Shown: piece by piece, positions 13,750-23,410 of the stretch
How positions within the stretch are numbered: position 1 is the first letter of the stretch
How the letters are laid out: each line of letters begins with the position of its first letter
DNA from: Myxocyprinus asiaticus
Taxonomy: Eukaryota; Chordata; Actinopteri; Cypriniformes; Catostomidae
DNA: 64,000 nucleotides
Direction of reading: 5' to 3'
NCBI RefSeq assembly: GCF_019703515.2
Contig: NC_059349.1
Location: 25,082,744 to 25,146,743 of the forward strand
Position numbers and translations under genes: made by a program
Notes under the pieces: model-generated
The model's input: only the letters and a program-made list of their open reading frames with translations
The model's database searches: none
What the model was told of the DNA's origin: nothing

Positions 13750-14805
13750 CAAATACCTTTTAACTTGTGTCTGTAAAATTCAGAATTAAATGAATGTGCA
13801 GTGATTTTTACAAATAGAGATATATTTGTGAATACAAATGTTCCCTTTTGTATAAATGTAACACAATTTGTGTGTCTAACCAAAGGAAGACGCCCCAAAT
13901 TAAACACAAAATCACCTTGTGAAGCATTGAACGTGCATTTGTGGATTTACTGACATGCGTGCATTCATTGAAATGTTCTTGTGTCTATTCTGTTTAATTA
14001 ATTTTGAGACTTTTGTTTCGCTGTTTTTACCATGGCCGACCCACACACAAACAACTACCAATGAATAAGTCCTAAATTCATCCATAAATGTGGGCACATC
14101 TACCCATCTATTTGGGAAAACTTCGCAAATGCATGTTATTAGCCTTAAACAAATGTCTTTTTACTTGTGTCTGTGAAATTTATTATGAAATTAATGTGAA
14201 GCTATTTGTACAAATAGAGACATATTTGTGAATATAAATGTTCCCTTTTGTACAAATAAATCACAGGTTGTGGATGCAATCAAATGAAGATGTTCCAAAT
14301 GCATTTGTGGATCAAGTGACATGCGTACATTCAGGTTTGTCACAATTTTTCTCATGTATAACCAAGGACAATGTCCTGCCACATTGTAAAAGGCAAAAAA
14401 AAAAAAAAGCCCATTTTACAGTGTAAGTCCTGGTGACAATACGTTTGTGTGACATGTCAATAGCTTTCTAGTTAATATGATTCCAACACCTGGCCAACCA
14501 GGTCTTTGTTCCAGGTCAGCATTAGAGTCTGCTATTTTAATCTTAACTAAGTTTCTAGACTGAAATTCCTGTCTGTGCAATGAGAAATATCTGTTTGACA
14601 GAATAGACACAAAAACATTTTGTCAGTTGATCCACAAATGCACATTCAATGCTTCACAAAGCCATTTTGTGTTTAATTTGAAACATCTTCCTTTGGTTAG
14701 ACACACAAATTGTGTTACATTTATACAAAAGGGAACATTTGTATTCACAAATCGCTGCACATTCATTTAATTTTGAATTTCACAGACACAATTTGAAAGA
14801 TATTT
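13750..14805. repeat. Triplicated repeat (two direct, one inverted)
   Basis: A roughly 200-bp unit containing ACTTGTGTCTGTAAAATT, ACAAATAGAGAYATATTTG and TTCCCTTTTGTA occurs at about 13750-13957 and 14148-14345 in the same orientation. It occurs inverted at about 14605-14805. The layout suggests a fold-back transposon with an internal duplication of one arm. Confidence 0.7.
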
Positions 14806-15524
14806 GTTATCAAATTGATGGATACATGTTTATGCATTTGTGAATAATTTTGATACTATATTCATCCCATAGCATGCCCCTTACTAGCCTTGTATACGCT
14901 CAGTTCAATGAATCCTTCTATCAATAAAATATAGGCTATATCTCTTTACAATATGTTCACTAACAATCTTAGTGGGATGGTCATTTATAGCTGGATTTGC
15001 AGGAGCATGAGTAAAATAATAAAAATAATAAAAATTGTATATATATAAAGTAAAGTACGGAACAATTAATAACTTCACATGCATTTAATACTGTTTTAGG
15101 CATGTTTTAAGCTTGTTCTAAGTAAAGATGCCATTCTAATAGGCCTATGCAGAGCTAACTCTTCAAGCACCAGTGTATTCAGTTTCATCAATTCTTATTG
15201 TCCAAATTCAGTTCATGGAGACATGAGAGAAAGATGGATAATTTTATAATATGTACTGTATATGTGTTTAATATGTATAAAATACATTAGGGTCAAATGC
15301 CAGAAACAGCTTGTCTAATACTTTTCCTGTCCATGTTTAAAGGGCTAAAACCTCATGCTGATACAGAAAATGACAAGTATGGTTGATACAAAAGTTGCTG
15401 TATGGCTGCTGTAGTCCAGAAGAAATATAGTGACGTTGACACAATTATGGCTGCTGTACGGCGAGATTTAACAGTGGAAAAGCAGCATTGTAGTTGGCTC
15501 TGAGAGTTTGATTTTGGCACTCAC

Positions 15525-15561
15525 CTTCACTCCCGCTCTGTTTCCCATTGTTCGCACCCAT
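15525..15561 (-). CDS. fbxl7: fbxl7 coding exon 1 (start codon)
   Basis: On the minus strand the ATG at 15561 is in a strong context (A at -3, G at +4) and reads MGANNGKQSGSE, closing with a donor GTGAGT just downstream (plus strand 15519-15524). The FBXL7 N-terminus is conserved as MGANNGKQ in vertebrates. With exon 2 this gives the first 42 residues. FBXL7 recruits substrates such as Aurora A and survivin to an SCF ligase (family knowledge). A second ATG at 15575 is out of frame and overlaps the start. Confidence 0.9.
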
Positions 15562-16380
15562 CCTGCGGAATGCATAATCTACCGTCTCCGCTCCGTAAAA
15601 GTATCCATATACTTAAACCACGTACAACTAAAGAAAAGATGTGAGGAAAATCCTCCAAAGACTCCTTTCACGGACAGTTCGATCCTCTCACACCTTTAAT
15701 ACATCAAGAAAAGTAGCAATAACGGTAAAAAAAAATAAAAAAATAAAAAAAACGGAGCAACTATTACGCAATCGCTTAAACTCAACCATAAACGACAGTT
15801 TAAAAACTGTAAGAGAGTTCAGATAAAAAGTTGCATATGGATTTTCTTTGGGTTAACACCTCTTCGTCTCTAGACAGCGCGTAGTCATCCAACGGAGAGA
15901 CTGGAAACCAGATACTTGTTGCGTCAGGACCACGCATTTGCTCTTGCAGAATATGACTGTTCCCATGCATTGGCTGCCATAGTCTGCAGTGAGCGAGAGT
16001 GACTTTGACCTAATATCATCCCTCTTTCCAGTACAGCAAAGCATTTAAAGCCGCGGCGCTTCATAATACGTCATAGTAACACCATGGGAAATTAATAAGA
16101 CATGCAATATCTAAGAATGTTAAATATGTTTAAGAAAAGTGGCAGTGCGCGTGATATACAGACTATGAACTATTGTATACAGTGCGACGTATTAAGTCTA
16201 GCTATATTTCTTAATTATAGCCAAATACAAAGTTTGTCACTCCGCGTGAAACAACAATAATTTGAAGGCTATTATAATGTACTGTGACTGTCTTTATTAC
16301 CTCCAAGCCAGGTGGCGATATACATACTCACTGATACAATGACAGCGCTAACTTCTTCGACTTCGGGGTTGAAAAGTGTC
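15562..16380. promoter_or_regulatory. Shared fbxl7 / C7orf25 promoter interval
   Basis: The interval between two divergent 5' ends, fbxl7 on the minus strand and the C7orf25 homologue on the plus strand. It has more CpG than the flanking introns (for example around 16050-16070 and 16140-16190), as expected for a housekeeping bidirectional promoter. No TATA box was convincingly placed. Transcription starts cannot be fixed from sequence alone. Confidence 0.55.
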
Positions 16381-16416
16381 GGCTAAAAACACAAGATACA
16401 GGAACCTGTAAATGCT
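16381..16416 (+). other. c7orf25: C7orf25 5' untranslated exon (3' end)
   Basis: The splice donor GTAAGT at 16417-16422 ends a leader exon whose start is unknown but upstream of 16381. The next acceptor is the AG at 17476-17477, 18 bases before the start codon. The exon would be non-coding apart from an upstream ATG at 16412. Confidence 0.6.
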
Positions 16417-16819
16417 GTAAGTATCTTGATAGTTTCCGAATTATTTCGCTTATATTTAGGCAAACGTTCAGTTGCTGTTGGTCTCTAATTCAAAGCAAAC
16501 AGGAAGAAGAAGTGTGTCTGGCTTGTAGAAAACCTTGTGTGTAACCAAGCTAGCTGACATGTCCACGTATTTATAAGCCGGGTGTTTTCGGATCTAAACA
16601 GTTTACTAGATTGAACAGAGTTTGCTATACTCGTAAGAACTTTTAGAGTTATATCTTAGTGAATTTGTTATCCTATAGTGGACTAAAACCACGCCATGGC
16701 TAATTTATAAATTGTACTTGTACTTCTTTTGTGCTCATACTTTGCAAGTAGTAGTCTATATGTGATTTTATGCAGTTACTTCAAATGTTCTTGTTTTATG
16801 CTTTTACTTTGAGTGATAT

Positions 16820-17240
16820 TTAAAAGGAATATTCTGGGTTTAATGCAAGTTAAGATCAATCGACAGCATTTGTGGCATTATTGATGACCACTAAAATGTA
16901 TTTTCTTAAAAGAAGCAAAAATCTGGGTTACGGTGAGGCACCTACAATGGAAGTGAATGGGGCCAATCTGTAAACGTTAAAATACTCTCTGTTTCTAAAG
17001 TGTAGCCACAAGACATAAACAATATGTGATTTTTAGTGTAATAAAATCGTTTACTAACCGTTTCTATGTAAAGTTAAAGCCAGTTTTACAACTTCACTGC
17101 CATGACGATGTAATGTCAACAAACCCTAAAATGACTGTAAAAACAACGATTTAAACAACTTTACAGCTCAAATAATAGAGTTTTTTATAAAAATTATAAG
17201 CTTCACATTTCTGCCTTTAAACCCTCTAAAAATACTTAAG
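16820..17240. mobile_element. One arm of a TTAA fold-back MITE
   Basis: Begins TTTAAAAGGAATATTCTGGG and continues with the arm sequence found, in complete two-armed form, at 41753-42349 (shared landmarks: CAATGGAAGTGAATGGGGCC, ATAGCCACAAGACATAAAC). The opposite arm is missing, so this copy is truncated. It lies in intron 1 of the C7orf25 homologue. Confidence 0.75.
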
Positions 17241-17477
17241 TTGTTCTGCGTTAATAGTCCAAGATCCGGGAAATTCCAGAAAACAAATTGAAGGCCCCTG
17301 TTGCTTGCTACTACATGGTATGAGATCTTGATTGTAGGCTAGATGATGTAAATATTTAACAATAATCTATAACGTATAAATATAGTATGTAGTAGTAGTA
17401 ATGCAGTATGCAATCACATGCTACAACTTGTAAATGTTGTCTCGCAGCTCTATGGTTCTTTCTTTCTCATTCTGTAG

Positions 17478-17495
17478 GAATAATGTTCAACAGCA
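17478..17495 (+). promoter_or_regulatory. c7orf25: C7orf25 leader end and start context
   Basis: Exon 2 begins right after the acceptor AG at 17476-17477. The chosen ATG at 17496 has G at -3 and G at +4. An upstream ATG at 17483 is out of frame with it. Confidence 0.6.
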
Positions 17496-18809
17496 ATGGC
17501 CACTTACTCCACGCTGCAGGACAGAATCAGAGTAGCCAAGGAGCTGCTTGAGCAAGTGGACAAGATTTGTAGTCGGCAAGGCCGTGAGGTTGAGGGACGT
17601 GCTAAATTGTGCAGTAAGCTCCGGGCTGAGCTCAAGTTCCTGCAAAAGGTGGAGGCTGGCAAGGTCGTGATCAAGGAGTCTCACCTGCAAAGCACCAACC
17701 TTACTCACCTGAGGGCCATCGTTGAATCAGCTGAAAATCTAGAGAATGTGGTGAGTGTCCTGCATGTGTTTGCTTATGAAGGACCTGATGGGCAGAAGCA
17801 GACATTGGTGGTTGATGTGGTGGCAAATGGCGGACACACATGGGTGAAGGCTATTGGGCGCAAGGCTGAGGCGTTACACAATATCTGGCAAGGCCGTGGC
17901 CAGTATGGGGATAAAAGTGTGATCCAGCAAGCAGAAGATTTCCTTGAAGCCAGTCAGCAGCAGCCTGTGCAGTACAGCAATCCTCATATTATATTTGCTT
18001 TCTACAATGGTGTGTCCAGCCCTATGGCTGACAAGCTTAAAGAAATGGGTATATCTGTAAGAGGTGACATAGTTGCTGTTAATACAATGATTGAAGGTGG
18101 AGAGGAGGAAGAGGAGGATGAAAGTGAAGACAAACATGGTTTGGAGGAAGAAAATCATGAGCTAGAGAATGAAGTTGTGGAGGTAGAAGAGGAGGAGGAT
18201 GATGATGACAACGATAGTGATGAGACAGACCTCATGCACACTCGAGTTGATAGGGACACCATTGTGGCCAGCCTTGCCTTCCCCACTGAGGTGAAGGTAG
18301 ATGTTTGCAACAGAGTTAACCTTGACATCACTACACTGATCACTTATGTGTCCTCCCTCAGCCATGGAAACTGTCACTTCAAATTTAAAGAGGTGGTGTT
18401 GACTGAGCAAGCTGCACAGGAACGGCAAGAGAAAGTCCTACCCAAGCTGGAGGAGTTCATGAAGGGAAAAGAGCTGTTTGCTTGTCATTCTGCCGTTGAG
18501 GACTTCCGCGTCATCCTGGATACTTTAGGTGGCCCAGGAGAAAAAGCCAGAGCTGAGGAACTGCTAGTCAGGATTAAGGTGGTTCCAGACCAGCCCTCTG
18601 AGCGCACCAAACGCTTGGTTACTAGCTCAAAGGTGAACCGTAGATCACTGATGATCTTTGGGACAGGAGACACATTGCGGGCTGTCACTATAACTGCAAA
18701 TAGCGGTTTTATTCGTGCTGCTGCTAACCAGGGTGTGCGCTACAGTGTGTTCATCCACCAACCCCGTGCACTCACCGAGGGAAAAGAGTGGAGAGCAACT
18801 CCGATATGA
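17496..18809 (+). CDS. c7orf25: UPF0415 protein C7orf25 homologue
   Basis: Intact 437-residue ORF in one exon. It matches the vertebrate C7orf25/UPF0415 family through the landmark [20 protein letters not shown] (about 40-56), [20 protein letters not shown] and [20 protein letters not shown]. The C-terminal DUF1308 half opens at [20 protein letters not shown] and includes [19 protein letters not shown] run of Glu/Asp (residues 201-244) links the two halves and is the most variable part. The protein stops at ATPI, a little short of the human C-terminus. The function is unknown; no signal peptide or membrane span is visible. Human length is 421, so the size fits. It is head-to-head with fbxl7. 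Confidence 0.97.
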   Translation: MATYSTLQDRIRVAKELLEQVDKICSRQGREVEGRAKLCSKLRAELKFLQKVEAGKVVIKESHLQSTNLTHLRAIVESAENLENVVSVLHVFAYEGPDGQKQTLVVDVVANGGHTWVKAIGRKAEALHNIWQGRGQYGDKSVIQQAEDFLEASQQQPVQYSNPHIIFAFYNGVSSPMADKLKEMGISVRGDIVAVNTMIEGGEEEEEDESEDKHGLEEENHELENEVVEVEEEEDDDDNDSDETDLMHTRVDRDTIVASLAFPTEVKVDVCNRVNLDITTLITYVSSLSHGNCHFKFKEVVLTEQAAQERQEKVLPKLEEFMKGKELFACHSAVEDFRVILDTLGGPGEKARAEELLVRIKVVPDQPSERTKRLVTSSKVNRRSLMIFGTGDTLRAVTITANSGFIRAAANQGVRYSVFIHQPRALTEGKEWRATPI

Positions 18810-19272
18810 GAGAAATATGACTGAAGAGCTGTAAAAGTTATAAAGAGCCATTAAGGGAGGGAACTGTATAAGAAATGGACAGGGTTGTTAATTTCATGCT
18901 TAAAGCCAGACACTTATGAGAGGCAGTACTGTATAGTTGCAAATAAATTGCACAGCTGGTCGCAGAGTCAAACACAGCAATGTTTTTGTGACTCTTTACA
19001 TAAACACCGTAAGCTCAGTGCCTCGATTGCTGAACTTCAATGCAAAGCCAGCACAGATGTCAAATTAAAGAAATGTATCACCATATAAAAAATATAGTGT
19101 CAAAAACAGCGTTTAAACAAGCAAATAGCCTATTTTCTTTTCAAAGCCTTCGGCTACCTGCTTCAGTTTTGTTTTTTTAAGTTTCTTTTCCAAAACCATC
19201 AGTTTAGCTGATTGATGTTTTCAGTTAATCTTGATTCTCACATCCATTTTTGTTAAAGAGTACAAAATAAAT
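18810..19272 (+). other. c7orf25: C7orf25 3' UTR with poly(A) signals
   Basis: AATAAA occurs at 18942-18947 and 19266-19271, either of which could end the transcript. No further ORF of interest follows. Confidence 0.5.
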
Positions 19273-19948
19273 GAATATAAGCAAAAATAAAAATCCTTCA
19301 AATGTTATCACATCAAGATTATCTCTGTGTTATTCATCAATTTGTCTTTGAAGCCTGGTGTATCCCTCTTTGAACATAAGCTGTTTGTAAATTTCAGTTA
19401 AATATGTGACACTGCATCTGCCCTAATACACACACACACACATACAGGGTGACTGGGGCTAGATATTTTTTACTCCATTGAAGAGTTTCTTTTTGAAGGT
19501 CAATTTCTGTATAGCCACAAGCCTTGATGTCTTGGATAAAAATAAAAAAACAAAAACATTTTCAGTTCCATTAACCAGTGGCAACGTTTTCGTGCGAACA
19601 TTGCCTAAAATTTGGCTTTTCAGCTAAAATTAAAAAGTAAAATATTTATGAACCAAAAAACAATTAAAAAAATATCAAAACATTGTGTTGGCCAACAAAT
19701 GTTGTTGTTGATAAAATTGTATACATTCATGACATATAAAACACGTGACAACCAGTCCTGAATTGACTTTCACTGAAATTTGTTTTTTTTAAAAATGCAC
19801 ATTGTCCAATTTACTAAATCATATCATTTGTGATCTACACAACAAAATTGTTTCTCTTCTAAACTTGTTTTCTTTCCTTAATGTAATTCTCTAAAATATG
19901 CACTTTACTAGATTTCAGTATGTAGGCTGAATGTAAACCAGTCATGTA
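19273..19948. other. Intergenic, no gene seen
   Basis: AT-rich DNA with a short CA run at about 19427-19443. Nothing else recognised before the Tc1 element. Confidence 0.6.
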
Positions 19949-20199
19949 CAGTTGAAATCAGAAGTTTACATACACCTTAGCTAAATACATTTAAACTCAG
20001 TTTTTCACAAGTCCTGAAATTTAAACGTAGAAAACATTCCTTGTCTTAGGTCAGTTAGGATCACTATTTTAAGAATGTGAAATGTCAGGATAATAGTAGA
20101 GAGAATTGTTTATTTCAGCATTTATATCTTTTATCACATTCCCATTGGATCAGAAGTTTACATACACTTTGTTAGTATTTGGTAGCATTGCCTTTAAAC

Positions 20200-21055
20200 T
20201 GTTTAACTTGGGTCAAACGTTTTGGGTCGTCTTCCACAAGCTTCTCACAATAAGTTGCTGGAATTTTGGCCCATTCCTCCAGACAGAACTGGTGTAACTG
20301 AGTCAGGTTTGTAGACCACCTTGCTCACACATGCTTTTTCAGTTCTGCCCACAAATTTTCTATCAGACTGAGGTCAGGGATTTGTGATGGCCACTCCAAT
20401 ACCTTGACTTTGTTGTTCTTAAGCCATTTTGCCACAACTTTGGAGCTTTGTATGCTTGTGGTCATTGTCCATTTGGAAGACCCATTTGCGACCGAGCTTT
20501 AACTTCATGGCTGATGTCTTAAGATGTTGCTTCAGTATATCCACATAATTTTCCTTCCTCATGATGCCATCTATTTTGTGAAGTGCACCAGTCCCTCCTG
20601 CAGCAAAGCACCCCCACAACATGATGCTGCCACCCTCATGCTTCACGGTTGGGATGGTGTACTTCGGCTTGCAAGCCTCACCCTTTTTCCTTCAAACATA
20701 AGTTTGGTCATTATGGCCAAACAGTTCAACTTTTGTTTCATCAGACCAGAGGACATTTCTCCAAAAAGTATGATCTTTGTCCCCATGTGCACTTGCAAAC
20801 TGTAGTCTGGCTTTTTTATGGTGGTTTTGGAGCATTTGCTTCTTCCTTGCTGAGCAGCCTTTCAGGTTATGTCGATATAGTACTCGTTCACTGTGGATAT
20901 AAATACTTGTCTACCTGTTTCCTCCAGCATCCTTAGGTCCTTTGCTGTTGTTTTGGGATTGATTTGCACTTTTTGCACTAAACTACGTTCATCTCTAGGA
21001 GAAAGAATGCATCTCCTTCCTGAGCGGTATGATGGCTGTGTGGTCTAATGGTGTT
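20200..21055 (-). pseudogene. Outer Tc1 transposase, C-terminal part (broken)
   Basis: The minus-strand frame 20646-20419 carries [20 protein letters not shown] and [10 protein letters not shown], the region around the second catalytic Asp of a DDE transposase (normally DNDPKHT). It then runs out of frame. The distal part with the third acidic residue survives only as broken translation to about 20200. The N-terminal half lies beyond the nested element, at 22657-22805. Confidence 0.85.
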
Positions 21056-21057
21056 TA

Positions 21058-22656
21058 CAGTGCATCCGGAGAGTATTCATAGCGCTTCACTTTTTCCACA
21101 TTTTGTTATGTTACAGCCTTATTCCAAAATGGATTAAATTCATTATTTTCCTCAAAATTCTACAAACAATACCCCATAATGACAACGTGAAAGAAGTTTG
21201 TTTGAAATCTTTGCAAATTTATTAAAAATAAAAACAAAAGAAATCACATGTACATAAGTATTCACAGCCTTTGCTCAATACTTTGTTGAAGCAACTTTGG
21301 CACCAATTACAGCCTCAAGTGTTTTTTAGTATGATGCTATAAGCTTGGCACACCTATTTTTGGGCAGTTTCTCCCATTCTTCTTTGCAGGACCTCTCAAG
21401 CTCCATCAGGTTGGATGGGGAGCGTCGGTGCACAGCCATTTTCAGATCTCTCCAGAGATGTTCAATCGGGTTCAAGTCTGGGCTCTGGCTGGGCCACTCA
21501 AGGACATTCACAGAGTTGTCCCTTAGCCACTCCTTTGTTATCTTGGCTGTGTGCTTAGGGTCATTGTCCTGTTGGAAGATGAACCTTCGCCCCAGTCTGA
21601 GGTCCAGAGCGCTCTGGAGCAGGTTTTCATCAAGGATGTCTCTGTACATTGCTGCATTCATCTTTCCCTCGATCCTGACTAGTCTCCCAGTTCCTGCCGC
21701 TGAAAAACATCCCCACAGCATGATGCTGCCACCACCATGCTTCACTGTAGGGATGGTATTGGCCAGGTGATGAGCGGTGCCTGGTTTCCTCCAGACATGA
21801 CACTTGCCATTCAGGCCAAAGAGTTCAATCTTTGTTTCTCATGGTCTGAGAGTCCTTCAGGTGCCTTTTGGCAAACTCCAGGTGGGCTGTCATGTGCCTT
21901 TTACTGAGGAGTGGCTTCCGTCTGGCCACTCTACCATACAGGCCTGATTGATGGAGTGCTGCAGAGATGGTTGTTCTTCTGGAAGGTTCTCCTCTCTCCA
22001 CAGAGAAATGCTGGAGCTCTGTCAGAGTGACCATCGGGTTCTTGGTCACCTCCCTGACAAAGGCCCTTCTCCCCCGATCGCTCAGTTTGGCCAGGTGGCC
22101 AGCTCTAGGAAGAGTCCTGGTGGTTCCAAAGTTCTTCCATTTATGGATGATGGAGGCCACTGTGCTCATTGGGACCTTCAATGCTGCAGAAATTTTTCTG
22201 TACCCTTCCCCAGATCTGTGCCTCGATACAATCCTGTCTCGGAGGTCTACAGACAATTTCTTGGTCTTCATGGCTTGGTTTGTGCTCTGACATGCACTGT
22301 TAACTGTGGGACCTTATATAGACAGGTGTGTGCCTTTCCAAATAGTGTCCAATCAGCTGAATTTACCACAGGTGGACTCCAATCAAGTTGTAGAAACATC
22401 TCAAGGATGATCAGTGGAAACAGGATGCACCTAAGCTCAATTTTGAGTGTCATAGCAAAGGCTGTGAATACTTATGTACATGTGATTTTTTTCGTTTTTT
22501 ATTTTTAATAAATTTGCAAAGATTTCAAACAAACTTCTTTCACATTGTCATTATGGGGTATTGTTTGTAGAACAATTTAATCCATTTTGGAATAAGGCTG
22601 TAACATAACAAAATGTGGAAAAAGTGAAGCGCTGTGAATACTTTCCGGATGCACTG
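21058..22656 (-). mobile_element. Tc1-like transposon (inner, nested)
   Basis: Starts CAGTGCATCCGGAGAGTATT and ends with CTTTCCGGATGCACTG, inverted repeats that extend inward for well over 100 bp. TA dinucleotides at 21056-21057 and 22657-22658 are the target duplication. The 1.6-kb length is that of a full Tc1 element. It sits inside the helix-turn-helix part of the outer element's transposase gene, so it arrived later. Confidence 0.95.
21326..22271 (-). pseudogene. Inner Tc1 transposase, frameshifted
   Basis: Two minus-strand frames cover one gene. 22271-21825 (148 residues, MKTKKLSVDLRDRIVSRHRS...) is the paired-like DNA-binding N-terminus, and 21745-21326 (139 residues) is the catalytic C-terminus with [11 protein letters not shown] and [12 protein letters not shown] deletion near 21830-21842 shifts the frame and removes the segment where the first catalytic Asp of the DDE triad sits. 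The C-terminal frame also ends early at KLIASY, short of the usual end. The element is therefore inactive. Confidence 0.9.
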
Positions 22657-22805
22657 TATACTTGCATACTATTGTTTGTAAAGATGAACGTGGTACCTTC
22701 GGGCGTTTGGAAATTGCTGCCAAGGATGAACCAGACTTGTGGAGGTCCACAATTCTTTTTTTCTGAAAAAAAAAATGGCTGATTTCTTTTGATTTTCCCA
22801 TGATG
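22657..22805 (-). pseudogene. Outer Tc1 transposase, N-terminal fragment
   Basis: The minus strand from about 22801 reads MGKSKEISHFFFQKKRIVDL and then HKSGSSLAAISKRPKVPRSS, the helix-turn-helix start of a Tc1 transposase, until it is cut by the inner element. This fragment and the C-terminal part at 20200-21055 are the two halves of one gene. Confidence 0.85.
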
Positions 22806-23169
22806 TCAAGCAAGGAGGCACCGGGTTTGAAGGTAGGCCTTAAAATATTTCCACAGGTACACCTCCAATTGACTCCAATTAGCCTATCGGAAGCTAATTG
22901 GCCAATTGCTTAAAGGCTTGACATCATTTTCTGGAACTGTTCAAGATGCTTAAAGGCACAGTTAACTTGATGAATGTAAACTTCTGACCCACTGGAATTG
23001 TGATATAATAATATCAAAAGTGAAACAATCTGTCTGTAAACAATTGTTGGAAAAATTACTTGTGTCATGCAAAGTAGATGTCCTAAACGACTTGCCAAAA
23101 ATAGTTTGCTAATATGAAATCTGTGGAGTGTATGTAAACTTCTCACTTCAACTGAATGAAGAAGAAGAA

Positions 23170-23346
23170 GCCTTTATTTTGTCACACATTATACATTTTT
23201 GCATATATACATTGGAAATTCTTTTTTTTCACATATCCCAACTAAGCTGGGGTCGGAGCGCAGGGTCAGCCATGATATGGCGCCCCTGGAGCAGATAGGG
23301 TCGAGGGCCTTGCTCAAGGGCCCGACAGTGGCATCTTGGCGGTGCT
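23170..23346 (-). mobile_element. Truncated tRNA-derived SINE
   Basis: The same body as the SINE at 9715-9918 (shared CACATATCCCA, GCAGGGTCAGCCATGATA, CCCCTGGAGCAGATAG), but it stops at GGCGGTGCT without the tRNA-like head. A hairpin sequence takes over at the break. Confidence 0.8.
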
Positions 23347-23410
23347 ACTGTTGGGCCCTTGACCCAATTCCCCTTGCCTATGTTCAGCAACATGGGCAAG
23401 GGGAATTGGG
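23314..23410. repeat. Compound hairpin at SINE break
   Basis: TCAAGGGCCCGACAGT (23314-23329) pairs with ACTGTTGGGCCCTTGA (23347-23362). Immediately after, CCCAATTCCCCTTGCC (23363-23378) is perfectly complementary to GGCAAGGGGAATTGGG (23395-23410), with a further 5-bp stem in its loop. Confidence 0.85.

Larger units (their letters stand above)
6856..15524 (-). other. fbxl7: fbxl7 intron 1
   Basis: An 8.7-kb intron between the two fbxl7 coding exons. No host exon was recognised inside. It contains a (TA)n run, a reverse-oriented SINE, a complete hAT element, a hAT fragment and a triplicated repeat, each listed separately. The stretches 6900-8040, 8090-9700, 9920-10900 and 14860-15500 show nothing beyond AT-rich sequence. 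Confidence 0.85.
19949..23154 (-). mobile_element. Tc1-like transposon (outer), split by a second Tc1
   Basis: The left end begins CAGTTGAAATCAGAAGTTTA next to a TA at 19947-19948. The right end closes with TTCTCACTTCAACTG at 23154. The termini resemble the salmonid/cyprinid Tc1 group that includes Sleeping Beauty, with inner direct-repeat copies of AGAAGTTTACATACA at about 20150-20166. The transposase is on the minus strand and interrupted by another Tc1 at 21058-22656. The expected right-hand TA duplication has decayed to AA. Confidence 0.9.

Noticed and set aside
21345..22508. Long plus-strand ORFs (141, 186 and 107 codons)
   Set aside because: Antisense shadows of the inner Tc1 transposase on the minus strand.
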